NCBI GenBank assembly: GCA_033063855.1
Contig: CP093831.1
Location: 9,114,001-9,178,000 of the forward strand
Origin: Smittia aterrima
Lineage: Eukaryota > Arthropoda > Insecta > Diptera > Chironomidae
Direction: 5' to 3'
DNA: 64,000 bases
Shown here: in pieces, positions 1 to 11,990 of the stretch
Layout: the number at the start of each line of letters is the position of its first letter
Numbering within the stretch: the stretch's first letter is position 1
The notes under the pieces: generated by a model
Database searches by the model: none
Told to the model about the DNA's origin: nothing
The model's input: only the letters and a program-made list of their open reading frames with translations
Translations under genes and position numbers: made by a program

Positions 1-3000
1 TATCAGCAGAACAGCAAAAACGCGAGATAATCGCCAAACAGAAAACAAATTGAACATAATTTCATGCAGAGATATTTAGAAACGAAACAAAGCGGGACTT
101 GGCTGAGGGAAACGTTCATAAATAACAGAAAAAGCCATTTGTTAACTTCACAGACAATTTTTGGGCTATTTGTTTAGTCTAGATTGCTTTTTTTAAGTAA
201 TTTATGGCTAGGAAGTTGTGGGTAAACCTTTCAAGTTCACACATTTCTTGAACTGGCATTTCGAAGTTTAAAGTTCACGAAACTAACGAACAATTCCTCG
301 TTCTCTCTGAATATTTTCAAAGAGCAAATGAATTTGTCATTTGAATGATTTAATATCACATCGCATGCATAAATCAGATGAATTATTCATCGAGACATTC
401 AACAATGAAATGAGAGCAGTTTAATGTCAATGGCGAATCTCTATTTCAATTAGAGATGATTTAATTGATAGCTCAAACGCAATTTGCTTGCTTGAGTTTG
501 GCTGTCACACAACAACGGAGCCATTTCGTCCCCGTAATTAGTTCGAGTTTGGTGTTTTCCAAAGCGAAAAGTTTTTCAATTCAAAGTAAAAGACAAAGTT
601 TTCCCATTGATTTCATCCGGGCAATCATTATCAATCAAGAAGTAAGCTTAGGAAATAAAAGTTTGTTCAGGTTGAAAAGTTTATTAATTTCTGGCGGAAA
701 ATTTGGAGACAAAAATTCCATTTACAGAATTTTTCCGACTCAATTAGATTCATTGTGTTGCTTAAGCTCAGACCTTGAGCGTGCCTGCGAATTTCACTAA
801 TAGATTTATGATTTTATAGAAAATATGCCAAACGAGTAGATGATCAAATTGAATATTGTTTGAAGATAGATTCAAGGCGATTGAAGAGAGAAAGACAGTG
901 CGCAAAAAAAAGAAAATTCGTCTATAAATATCCCAAAAACGATTCACGTTCGTACGAGAATAATTCGATATTATTTTACGTCGATAGACGACGGCGATGA
1001 TGATGATGATGTAAATTTTATTCCTCGCCAATGAATCTCTCATTCCCTAAAAGGTTCGTAGAGGTAGCGAGGCTCAACTAACCGAACAGAAAGCTTTTTC
1101 ATAAAATTTGTTGATGCGATAATGTTTTTTGTTTCATTTCGTTCGAGAATCGAAGTTGCGTGTTCTAAGTCGCTTACTCATCGTAACACTCAATTAAGAT
1201 GAACGCAAATGAAACGTGAGAAAGTAATCATTTATGATTGCGATTTTTCCAAAATCTCATTGGCAATGAAATGGATTTTTCGATCCAAAACGAACCAAGC
1301 GAAGCTTTAAACATTAATCATCATTTTCGATCTGAGCTGAGCAATGTGTGGCTCAGTGCGGGAATAAAACAGAAATAATCCCCATGTGGCTGTCGTGTGA
1401 ATGTCATTCGGCCTTAATATAATCCGCTGATAATCGCACACGTAAGGGAAACGAATTTTGACAGCGAATGTCATGGACAACAACAGTTGATCTGTTAAAC
1501 TTGGTAAGCGGGTTACAAACCACTTTTGCCGATTTGGAAAAGCTTTGATGCAACATTTATCTTATGTGACGGTCGATGCGTGAAAAATGTTCTTGCAAAG
1601 CGCATTAAGCAATATGTGTGTGCTGTCACTCGAGTTTATTATCTGTTGAACGAGCATTAAAATCATAAAGCAAAAGCTTTCATTCTTTGTCCCAGGAGAA
1701 ACATGCGACGTAATTCTCATTGTCAGATACTAAAAATACTTTAGAAGCTTTTGTATGGAAAGGGAATTTGTCTTTTACATTAATTGCCATTTCTTGTATT
1801 ATTATCCAGCTTGAAATTCATCTGTCACAAAATTTCTGTAAAATACTTTCCTATGAACGAGAGTGAAGGAAAATCCAACTCGAATCTTCTGTAGAAATGT
1901 AAAATCGGAATGAAAGACCTCCCGATGAGATTTTCGTTAGTTGAATTCGAAAATCTTGAAAATCAATGCCAAATCAGGATCCCTCAAGTCACCGCTCGCT
2001 GTTTTGATTTTCTAAAAGCAATGGAAGGTCTTTTAAGAAGAATCTTATTTCATAGAGAATCATGAGAGCGTAAGTGGAAGTGGAATCAATTCCGGGACTA
2101 AGAGAAAATGATTCGGCTGTGACTCATTTCTCGTCGTCGCTTCCAAAGACGAGAAACAAAATTTTCCTCATCTCATGAAAGGCAACAAGAAAGGGACGAC
2201 TCAAATTGATTTTATTTCTCTGCTGAAGCATGCGGAGAAATTATTTGTGGATGATAGAAATGTAATCAAGTTCGTCATTTTTTCCTACTTATTCCTCGAG
2301 TAAACAGAGCCGCCCTGAGCTACTAAATCGACACATAAATATTCAAAAACTCTTCGACGGAAACATGTTTGCGAATCTTCTTTTTCAATGAGTCGCAGTT
2401 AGATTTGATGGTAACCCTCTCGGATTTAGGGTGAATGTTTACTCAATACCATAGCCATCAACGTAAGAAGCTTAGCTGTCATAAGGCTTGTCTCGAATGC
2501 TCACTTTTTAGGATCGCATAAGGCATGAGCTACCTTAAACATTAAACAATCACTCAAAATGTTATACATCTGCTCTTACGAGAATCCCTCTTAGATTCAA
2601 AATGCTTTTAAAATGAAGTGTCAAAGACGAAAATACTTCTCGTAAAATGCTTTTCCGAAGCGGAAACATAAATTGATGTCAATTACCCTCAGCTTCCTGT
2701 TGCATATTTAACAAGGAAAATCGAGCTTCAAAGCTCCGTGGTTGAAGGCTCTTTATTATTTACTTTATTGTTGACCAATGAGAAACTCAAGTACTTAAAT
2801 TCCGAGAAGACTTTGCCTCGTGTTTCGAGAATGACATCCATAAACTTTCTTGGAAGTCAAAACTTGATGAAAGACGATGAAGAATTATGTGACAAAAGTG
2901 CTTCATCTTTCAAGCGTTAACTCCTCTGTCGTTTGTTTTGATAAAATTTGCGAATGTCTCTTAATTGAATTTCACGAGACGCTCAAGAGGAATTCCATAT

Positions 3001-3164
3001 TTTCTTCGGGCTACGATGCCATTCGTTTTAATTAGAAGGCGGAGACGACGCCGCTAAGCTTCATTAGTTTATTGCGTCATTAAAACAAACCCTGCCGAAG
3101 TGATTTAAAGAGAAGAGACAAACGTCCATGAAAATTGAGAACGTAAATTCAATTACAGAATACC
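1..3164. other. Gene-free stretch upstream of the pickpocket gene
   Basis: No coding exon, RNA gene or mobile element is recognisable. The few open frames (for example 465-800) are AT-rich, lack splice signals and resemble no family I know. A plausible splice acceptor (ttacag) ends at 3158, just before the channel's first ATG, so part of this stretch may hold a 5' untranslated exon and its intron. Confidence 0.5.
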
Positions 3165-6100
3165 ATGATCGTCCAGAAGAGCATGATGGACAACAACAAC
3201 TCGCTGGTGAAAGTCGGTCCGAAGAAGCCAGCCGTGAACTGGGCTGCGGTTTATCAATATCTGCTGGACTATTGCAATGACACGACCATTCATGGCTTTA
3301 AAGTGAGAAGAAAATTGATTTATAGAGCCCTACTCAATTGAGTTTTCAATCCACTCGACCTTGTCAATCCCTTTTAACCAATTCTCTATCTCTTAGTACA
3401 TGGGTGAAACATCTCGTCCCTGGATTGAGCGAATCTTTTGGATGATTGCTTTTGTCATATCAACGATAGGTTGTGCAATGTTGATCTCTGAGATGTTTGA
3501 GAAATTACAAACAAATCCAATCACTGTCAGCTTAGCTGAAAGACCGAGCTCGATTCAGGAGGTAAACGAACCGCGCGCAAGGATAAATTGTGCGAGAACG
3601 ACCTAAAGCAGACGAAAAAAGATTAATTACACAATAATTCTCCTCTCGCTTTTAGATTCCCTTTCCAGCTGTTACTGGTGAGTGTGTCAACTGTGCGGGC
3701 GAGCAATCTTTCTTTTTATTGCTTTCTGTCCTTGCTTAGGGACGAGAAGCCAACGCCTTCCCGCAATCTTTCGTTTACATTTTTCTTTCTCATCTTTTAT
3801 TTCTTCAGTTTGCTCAGAAACTCAAACGACCTTTGATTCGGGATTTAATTTTCGTGACATTGTCGAAGAAGGAAAATCGTTTGATTTTTCATCGTTGGAT
3901 GCACTCGAGTGAGCTTTCCGTGTTTATGGGTTTGTGTGTGATTTATTGAAATTTTACTCTTTCAATTAACGTAAAGCAAAGCACGCCTGCAGGCCATCGC
4001 ATACATTTGCAAGCCTGAATATCTGAAAACCGTCCAGTTCAGCACGGGAACCGGAGATCTCATTGAGCTGCTACGTGGAATGGCTCGGCTCGAATGGTTT
4101 CAAAGGCAATCAGCCTCGTGGAACAAGATTTATGGCGCGCCCTTCGCACTTCGACTAACACCTTTTGGCTTCTGCTTCACCTTTAACGTAATCAATGCCT
4201 CGGACTTGATGAACCTAAACGAGTAAAGAGAACTAAAGCAATCCAAGTTTTCCTTTAGTAAAGTTTCTCTTTCTTCGTTTTTATTTCCTTTCTAGGGTGT
4301 CGAAGGATTTCCATTACGACAGGGACATCAACTTGTTCAAGAAAGAAATCAATTCGTTCAACTTGAAGCCAAAGACGAAGGTGAACTTAACCGATGAATT
4401 TCCTTGGAGTGCAACAGTTTCAGATCAAGACAGCGGACTGAGCGTTGCTATGCGTTCTGACGACAATTCAAAAGATTGGTGGTGTTCGAAATACGAGGGA
4501 TTTCGATATTTCGTTCATGGTCTGACAAATGAACAAAACATTTGTTACAACGAGAAACCATTAATTTCTTTCTTTCAGGCACCAACGAACTGCTTTCGTC
4601 GACAAACAGGTTTCAATTGCAATTCGGGGAGCTTACTGAACTCTTGATAAAACCCAAAATGACAATCACTGAAGAAGATTTACGGGATTACAGCTTGGAA
4701 AGGTAAAATAGCAGCGAAGAGCGAATTGAAAAGGCTTTCATAGTATTCGATCATTGTGGGAATTGATTGAATGCAGCCAAGTGTAGTTAGTCTTTGCGAT
4801 GCGACGCCTATTCATCCATCAATGCAAAACACTTTGTAATGAAAACATTCGATGTGTTGACAGCGGAGCCTTTAAAAAAGCGTCACTCTCGTCACAGTGC
4901 TCCATTGAGTGTTGGTAAACTAATTACAATTGAGTCAACACGCAGCTACTGTATCTCTGAGAAATTATTTTGCCAATTCAATTTAATGTAAATTGATTTA
5001 TTCGTCAGAGAGATAAAAGAATGATCCGGAGGATAAATTAAATTCTCGTCACTCTCAACAAACTTGTAATTCGATTTATGATTGCTATTTACTCGCCAAC
5101 AAAAAGCCTTTCAAAATTTAACACGCAATTTCACTCAAGCCGTAAAGCTTTCAGCAATCAATAAAATCCTTAACAAACGCAATAACATGATTTAAAGCCT
5201 CGTTCAGAATTTATTGATGGCAGGCTTGTGATGGCACTTAGAAATAATCCAGAATATATTTTTAAACTCTTAAAGTGAACGAGAAATTCGATCCTTTTCA
5301 ACGTTTCTTGTTATCTCAACGAATTTCCATTTCAGACGGAATTGCTTCTTCGAAGGTGAAAAGAAGCTGAGATTTTTCAAACAGTACACGAAATATAATT
5401 GTGAACAAGAGTGCTTGAGGTGAGTTGTGCTTAATTTGTTTAAATAAGACCGTGGACGGTTCAAGTTTCATTTTTTTTATCCCCTCGACAGCAATTTTAC
5501 GAACTTGCAATGTGGCTGCGTCAAGTTCAGCATAATTCGTTGAGTTTCTTCTCAAGTTACATAAAGCAAACTTTTTGAATTTTCTCCCTCCCACCAGGCG
5601 ATCCAGACACAAAGATATGCACAGCATCGGAAGTCGAGTGTTTTGAAAACGCGGAGAATGAACTTTTCAACGGCGACATGTCTATTGATGGGACAACTGA
5701 AAAGCATACATACGAAGCACTTTCGTTTTGTCAATGTTTGCCACAATGCGCATCGCTCAAGTATGAAATCGAGTTGGTGAAAACGAATTACAAGACACAT
5801 CTCACCGATTACATGACAATCGCTTCGCTAAAGGTTTTCTTCAAAGATAACGAGTTCGTTCCCTTAAAGAGATTTCAACTTTACGGAACGGTGGACTTTC
5901 TTGCTAACTGCGGTACAAAATTGTTTCTCATTAACTTAGCAAATATTGGAGCTTATTAAATTCAATTCGTAGGAGGCTTGCTGGGGTTGTTCGTCGGCGT
6001 TTCAGTTCTGTCGATTGTCGAGATTTTCTATTATTTCATCTTACGGTACGTCGGAATATTCTCAATCTAATGAAAATGAATACTAATATCATTAACTGCG

Positions 6101-6224
6101 TAGGTTGGCTTGTATCATGCGAAACCCTCCTGATGACGACGATGACGACGACGATGAGAAAATCCGATCAGAGAATCCAGCAATTGAAGTAACGGCGTCA
6201 TTCGAACAAGCTCAACGTTATTAG
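3165..6224 (+). CDS. DEG/ENaC sodium channel, pickpocket family
   Basis: Amiloride-sensitive sodium channel subunit of the plasma membrane; insect members act in mechano-, thermo- and chemosensation and in fluid transport. I join twelve exons: 3165-3302, 3397-3561, 3656-3677, 3809-3908, 3977-4222, 4296-4519, 4579-4702, 5336-5419, 5492-5538, 5598-5912, 5973-6045 and 6104-6224 (552 aa, phases consistent). Visible hallmarks are the first membrane span (residues about 55-80), the post-TM1 motif FPAVTVCSE, a cysteine-rich extracellular loop with NCEQECL, LQCGCVKF and CQCLPQC, and the second span GGLLGLFVGVSVLSIVEIFY containing the GxS selectivity filter (GVS). The cytoplasmic tail carries a run of eight aspartates. 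The 4520 donor reads gtctga, which is unusual. The intron 4703-5335 is long (633 bp); the rest are about 50-130 bp. A polyA signal AATAAA lies at 6646-6651. The subfamily number cannot be assigned. Confidence 0.93.
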
Positions 6225-6687
6225 AAAATAACTCAGTACAGCAACTTTTCTTTCTCTTATCTCCCGTCGAAGCTTTTTCCAGCGAAATAATAACAGAACC
6301 TTCTTTACACATACAAGCAATTTTAACATGTTTGAATGGTTTTTCTTTTCACAAAGAAGCAAAGTGAAGAGCACAAGTTGGGATACAAAAAACTTTTTCC
6401 GTTTGTGGTTCACCAGCTCACAAAAAAATGTCTTGTTTACAAATATTTTTTTCTCTCCTCTAACGAGGCATTTCTTCAATTACCAAAAGAGAAGGAGACG
6501 GAGATAAACTTTTTTCCTTCTGGTCTGAGTTTTTTGTGCGAGTTAGAAGTTTTCACGTCCTTTCTTGGGGCGAACGCGGCGAGGTATCGCTCGGAACAAA
6601 AAGATTTCCCCTAAAGTTTTCTTGTCTCATAAAATAACAAGCGCCAATAAAATACCACGAAAGGTAATTTGTCGCGAACAATGGTTT
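6225..6687. other. Convergent 3' untranslated sequence
   Basis: This interval between two convergent genes holds no further exon that I can support. AATAAA at 6646-6651 would end the channel transcript only about 20 bp short of the TMEM26 stop codon, so the two 3' ends nearly meet or overlap. Confidence 0.5.
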
Positions 6688-9600
6688 TTAATCTGATGAA
6701 TTGGAGGACGAGCTGGAGGCTGAACGCTTTCTTTTCGGCTTCTTCTTTGGAGATTTTTCGCTTGCTGACTGACTTTCCTCGTCGATTTTCTCTTTTCTCG
6801 AGCGCTGCCGCTTTGATCTGTAATTCAAGTAACACATTTAGTCGTCTATAGCCTTCAAGTGCTTTCATACTTCTCTTCTTCCTCCTTGGAGCTCTCACGG
6901 CTCTTGTGGCGCTTTTTTGAAGTCTTGCCAGGACTTTCATCGTCGTCTTTTCGTGACTTTCGTTTATCTTTCCGTTTTGAATCTCTGCTACGTCGATTCT
7001 CTTCTCGAGAACTGCCAGTGGAGTATCCAGTATCCTTACGTGTTGATTTGCCTCTGGGAAAGACAAAAAGGTATTTAGAGGACTGAAAGCTATTTGAAGC
7101 TTAAAATTTAAAGCTTCTTCTTTGCGAGGAAAAAAAACGAAACGAGAAAAATAACTAAACCAACTTATTACTTTTTCTTATCTTTCCTTCTATTGTCGTC
7201 GTTTTCGCTTTCGTTGCTGTCACTTTCATGTTTTCTTGGATGCGAGAAAAATGGAAGAGAATGAAATTGTGAATTGAAGTTATCTATCAGATTCTGTTCT
7301 TTGCAGATGTCAGTCAACCATTTAAGAGATGTAGGATTGAAATAAATAAATTGTAAGCGTAAATTTTCATCTGCAGGAGGAAGTGAAAATCTATTGCGGC
7401 CGTGTCCTTTTGTGAGAGTGAAACGACCGTCGTTTAAAAATGGAAAATGCTTCTGACACGATGCGACCTTTCGGGGCTTTTTTGTTTCATAACAAGCTTC
7501 AAGCATTACCATCCTTTACATTATTAAATCTATCATTCGTTATCGTCAGCAAAACGCCCGAAATTGTTTTTGTAGAAGTTTTTTTCACGTTTTTTTAAAT
7601 ATTTTTCCACGTGATTAAAGTCGACGACAATTTTCGGTCCGAAGAAGCTTTGAAAGCTCGACACAGAATATTTTGGTCTTCACGAATCATTTTTAGGAAA
7701 ACTCATTTGGTCGACTCTCTCGCAAACCGGAAATTACGTTCTCGAACTGACAACCTTCGAGGCCTTCACGCTTAACTGTGTCCATCAGCTGCGTCGGGAG
7801 AATTTTGGAATATCGAACGAATAAATTTATTTGGCAAGCTTGTGGTTGTTGCCTGATAAGATTGTTTGGCCAACGAACTCGAAATTGAATTTTATGAATT
7901 GAAAGATTTCTTAAAAGGAAGAAATCTTGTGAGAAGACGAGAGCCGTATTTACTCAAGTTTAAACAAGAGCTTGAATTCCCATTGAAGCTTTAAAAAGCT
8001 CCTCAAAAGCTTTCGCTTTCCTCACTTGAAAATTTCCAATTAACTTCAAGTGCTAAGCTAAAACCCTTTAAAGCAATAGCAAACAAATACCTCTTTTTGT
8101 GTTTACTCGACTTCTCGTTGGAGATAATGTAAATGTCGTCGGAACCACACTTCCGATGTCCTCGACTTCCTTTCGATTGTTTCTGACGGTCGTGATGATA
8201 CTTCAGCTTCCTCTTCTTCGATTTATTTTTGCTGTTCTCGGTTTGGACGACATAAAGTCGATATAATTGTAGAAGAATGACCAGAGTGTTCTTGCCTGAA
8301 ACAAGATGGGCGTTCATCGACGAACCGAGAATTGAGTAAGGACTTACATGTGAAAAACACGTTCATGTAGCTGATGATCTGATAATGGATGATAATCAAC
8401 ATTCTAAATGTGAGGAAAGGCGCGTCTTGTAGAATTATGTTCAATGCGATGCCCCAAATGTCAATCGAGCAGCAACAGTCCGAGCAACAAGTATTTGATC
8501 TGGAACGGAGCCAAGAAAATGAAAATTTATCATCGGCTTGCGTAGAAAATGAAATATTATTTCTTACTCTTCATCCATCATCGCTTCACTTGTAGCGCCG
8601 CGTGGTTTTCGTGATCGAGTCGCTGTGAGAACAATTGTGAATTGCAAGAGACTCCACGACCAAATTGAAAGCGTTAGGAAAACCAAAATTGGCTCGTCAG
8701 CAATCTTTTTATCTTTAAAAGAGTCGAAGAATTCTATTATGTCAGCAGCCGTGCCTAACAAAAGGGAAGTTCATGAAAAGAAATTCTCTTACGCAAATAT
8801 TCTTTTTTATACCAATGTATACAAGTAGCAACTGACTGAGTTGGTCACGTGTTAAGTCTCCTTTTGGCAGAAGCCAACGTCCGATAATTAGTACCAGCAT
8901 GAGAAATTGCTCGATCAAAGTAACCCACGTTTCAGCGTCAACTTGAATATCAGGAAGCTTAATATTCATTCCCAGATATTTGTCGAGTCCTTTTAAGTCT
9001 GCCGCAGCTGCTGCAAAATTAAAATTTTCCTCCACGATTCGATGTCGCCGTTCGACTTTGTCTAACTCAAGTAACCAAATTGCTGGCACGACAGAACTCA
9101 AATACAGGAAGACGGATGGACAGAACCTGCCGAGTGGTTTGGGGAGAGAGAATGAATAAACATTTCATCACGTTTTTATCATTTTCAACTTCGCGATTCA
9201 TAAAAACAAAATCGATTTCAGAATTTTACGAGCGAACTTTCGTTTTCGTTGAGTAACTTCCTGGCTTTGATAAACTTTCATTGTAAATCCGATGACTTTG
9301 CTGCTTTCAATCAACGGTCGACCGTCTGAATGAATAATTCATGTTTAAGAGCTTCCCGATTTTTATTTTGTGAGCGTTAAGCTTATCGCAGCTGTTGTCG
9401 CACGGACATCCCACACAAAGTTTGGCTCACGTTTAATCTTGAGTTTAACATTCGGCAGTTGTCGTCGATCCTAATCTTTTTTTCGCAGAACTTTTTTCAG
9501 TCACGTTCTTGAAAACGCGAAGAATATTTATTGAAATTATCAGTCGATAAGGCAAAGTTAGTTTGTTTATCTGCGCGTTTTGTCAGCAACAGACGAATCA

Positions 9601-10310
9601 ATTGAGACAATAAACTCTAAGCTCTCAGACAACACTTCAGGCTCATTGAAATTTGAGATAAATCGACCAGAAGCTTGGTCAAAATAGAGTCTCGCAATTT
9701 GCGAGTCGCAAAACTCATCAAACGATGGTCATGACATTCATCGATGTCCTTAACTCAACACATGTCAACTTAATCATGAAAATCGAGTGAATTTATGAGA
9801 AAATAAACTGAAGCTTATCACATTCATCGTTTGCTTCTGATATAAGTAGCCGATGGTCTTAGGTTTAATCCATCGACTGCTCTTAGCAGTCTAATTAATT
9901 TCCATCAGATTAACAAGGGACTACAAGCAAACACATTTTCATGTCACTTGCACACACTAAACTTTCAGATCGGCTTATGTTCATAATGCAAACTGAAAAC
10001 TTATCAAGTTTGTCATCAACTTGAGCATAAAGTTGCAGAAGTTAATTAAAAGTTTTTTGTTTGATGAACGGTCGATGTGGGCTCGCAGTTCGTTATCGCT
10101 GAAAAGATTTGCTTACCATCTCCACTCCTGATTCTTCTTAATTGCAAGAGTGAAGAATCCTTCAAACACGAGCATTCCAATTGGAGCGCTCAATGCCCAA
10201 TAAATTGGATTCTTCTTGTATTGCGTAACTTGCCAAATGGCAATCGCTCCATGAGCTCCAAACATTATCCTTGTAATGATAGCTTTGATTGTTGCAATCA
10301 ACTTCACCAT
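6688..10310 (-). CDS. TMEM26: Transmembrane protein 26 (TMEM26) homologue
   Basis: Multi-pass membrane protein of the TMEM26 family; its molecular function is poorly known. Exons on the minus strand: 10310-10117, 9126-8813, 8754-8568, 8499-8348, 8295-8091, then probably 7053-6871 and 6817-6688 (454 aa in all). The N-terminus MVKLIATIKAIITRIMFGAH, the stretch FCPSVFLYLSSVVPAIWLLE and the segment VYIGTAADIIEFFDSFKD are what I recognise as TMEM26. Several hydrophobic spans follow, then a cysteine cluster (CCSDCCCSID, about residue 242). The first five exons are secure. The last two encode a Lys/Ser/Arg-rich low-complexity tail starting GKSTRKDTGYSTGSSRE; they join in frame (phase 2), but the same phase would also accept the ORF at 7168-7512. 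The 1.0 kb intron 8090-7054 contains that ORF. Intron 1 (9127-10116) is almost as long. Confidence 0.88.
7168..7512 (-). CDS. Unrecognised 114-aa ORF inside a TMEM26 intron
   Basis: A single open frame starts MVMLEACYETKKPRKVASCQ and ends in an acidic then lysine-rich tail (ESDSNESENDD, RRKDKKK) before TAA. I do not recognise a family. It has no signal peptide, no membrane span and no obvious catalytic motif; the composition suggests a soluble, perhaps nuclear, protein. It lies on the same strand as TMEM26, within the intron 8090-7054. A GTAATA donor sits exactly at the end of the frame (7171) and would splice in phase to the TMEM26 exon at 7053. It could therefore be an independent nested gene, an alternative first exon using the basic TMEM26 tail, or chance. 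A second minus-strand open stretch, 7672-7533, lies just upstream. Confidence 0.35.
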   Translation of the reverse strand: MVMLEACYETKKPRKVASCQKHFPFLNDGRFTLTKGHGRNRFSLPPADENLRLQFIYFNPTSLKWLTDICKEQNLIDNFNSQFHSLPFFSHPRKHESDSNESENDDNRRKDKKK

Positions 10311-10999
10311 GATGAAATTATAAAGACTTCTTGACTTTTAATGACGAACTAACTATCAACTTTAGAGTCTACATCGTTCAAAAGCTGTCAATTTACGACT
10401 GACAAGGATTTTCCACTCGGCAAACACTTTGTCGCTGTGAAAAGATTTTATTGCAATCTCATCCTTAGTGTCACTTTTTTTAAGCGATTCAGAGGTTTTG
10501 GTTTGGTTAGAAGCGTCATCACGGGGAGACCTTTCACTTATTTTCAACTTGGCAGCCCTTGCGGCTAAAATAAACGGAAGGTGAGAAAGCAGAAGGGAAA
10601 ATCAAAGTTAATGATAAACGAAATGCTTTGAATCATTTATGGCGACGGTGAAAAATTTGAAACCAGTCGAACCTCAAACTTAGTAATTGGATAACAGAGT
10701 TTATTACAGCATATTGTGAAATTGAATTCAATGAATGTTATTTAATGAAATTTTATTCTGAAAGCCTGTAACGAGATGAAAATTTACTGCACCGCAACAT
10801 TTTTTTTTGCTGGTCATTATCGTTCAAAACAAATTTTTTCAATTTGAAAAAGTTTTACATTTTAGTTGATGTTTTGTTCTATAGGAGCTTTATAATTTTA
10901 TTTTCAGAAATTGCTCTTTTTTTATTAAACTTTTCATTTAACGAAAGTTGTGTTTGCCAACGCAAAATCATCAAATGCTTCAAAATATTTTGCTCATAT
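10311..10999. other. Upstream region of TMEM26, no firm gene
   Basis: This should include the TMEM26 promoter and 5' untranslated region. A minus-strand open stretch 10566-10362 follows a fair acceptor (tttattttag) and ends in TGA, but no matching upstream exon was found, so it is not called. The rest is AT-rich without recognisable features. Confidence 0.4.
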
Positions 11000-11118
11000 C
11001 GAATATGAAAACTTTTATTTTCAAGCTAACGCTTCTTGGTGCATGTAAATTTTTTTGTCGACTTTTGCTTAAAAATAGATTTTGTTCCTTTATATTACGA
11101 CTTCAGCCATCGACGTTT

Positions 11119-11236
11119 GTCAACGACCATACCATGTTGAAAACACCGGTTCTCGTCCGATCACCGAAGTTAAGCAACATCGGGCATAATTAGTACTTAG
11201 ATGGGTGACCGCTTGGGAACGTTATGTGCCGTTGGC
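11119..11236 (+). rRNA. 5S ribosomal RNA (copy A)
   Basis: The sequence closely follows insect 5S rRNA. The 5' end gtcaacgaccataccatg pairs with the 3' end ccgttggc. The internal promoter blocks of 5S genes are visible (A-box region gttaagcaac and C-box region gatgggtgaccgcttggg). Length is 118 nt, against about 120 in flies. T-rich sequence follows the 3' end and would serve as a Pol III terminator. It stands as a single gene next to U6, not in a visible tandem array. Confidence 0.96.
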
Positions 11237-11367
11237 ATTTTCTTTTTTATATGAGGGGGGGGGGTCGTTGTTCTTCGGAGCAACTTCCTTCTTTTGCAGA
11301 AATTTAAATAAACTTTTCTTTTTGTTTCACTTTCAATGAGTTTTATTTTTTGTATGAAATCTTTAGA

Positions 11368-11388
11368 CTTCACAAGAGCGATTTTCTA
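11368..11388 (+). promoter_or_regulatory. Proximal sequence element-like site of U6 (copy A)
   Basis: The octamer cttcacaa starts 60 bp upstream of the U6 start. The same octamer sits 59 bp upstream of U3 and recurs at both genes in copy B. Position and sharing fit the snRNA proximal sequence element of insects. A TATA-like ttaaatag follows at 11399-11406, about 25 bp before the U6 start, as expected for Pol III snRNA promoters. Binding is inferred. Confidence 0.6.
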
Positions 11389-11427
11389 AAAGTGAAGCTT
11401 AAATAGGCTTTTAGCCAAATGTCTCTC

Positions 11428-11444
11428 GTTCTTGCTTCGGCAGA

Positions 11445-11484
<40 letters not shown>

Positions 11485-11534
11485 GGCCCCTGCGCAAGGA
11501 TGACACGCAAAATCGTGAAGCGTTCCACATTTTT
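11428..11534 (+). ncRNA. U6: U6 spliceosomal snRNA (copy A)
   Basis: This is a nearly canonical U6: 5' gttcttgcttcggcagaaca stem-loop, the acagaga box within gatacagagaagatt, the agc triad region in gattagcatgg, and the 3' end cgttccacattttt with a T-run terminator. U6 forms the catalytic core of the spliceosome with U2. Length is 107 nt. It lies about 190 bp downstream of 5S on the same strand. Confidence 0.97.
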
Positions 11535-11990
11535 TCGCGAAATTTCTGATAAATTCTTTTTTGTTTATTTTTCGTTTTCAATTAAAGAATTTTTCGTTTT
11601 AAATTAAAGAAAAAATAATTATTGCGAGAAAAGTGGACAAAAATCGTACGCTGAATTTGTTAACTATATTAAAAGACACAAGAAATAAAAATTGAAACAC
11701 ATTCGATGCAATCATAAGATTTTATTTAATTTTTATTTCATCGTCGTCTTTGGAATTAGAAAATTTTATTCAATCTGATTGTAGATAAAGGTTGAGACGA
11801 CAGAGAATATTCGATCGTTTATTTCTTATTCACAGCGAGCAAGAAAGATTTCCTAAATGTTTCGAATTGCTTTCAGTAAATAACGATTTTATTTCCAGCA
11901 TTGTTATCTTAGGAAATTTTCTTTTTCCCATCAAAGCAAAGCTGTTCCCAGCTTTATTTCAATTTGATATTTTTATGTTTTAATTTAGAG

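Noticed and set aside
10362..10566. Minus-strand open stretch after a tttattttag acceptor (reads SLKKSDTKDEIAIKSF before its stop)
   Set aside because: It could be a terminal exon, but no upstream partner exon was found before the 5S cassette, and it lies just 5' of TMEM26, where untranslated sequence is expected.
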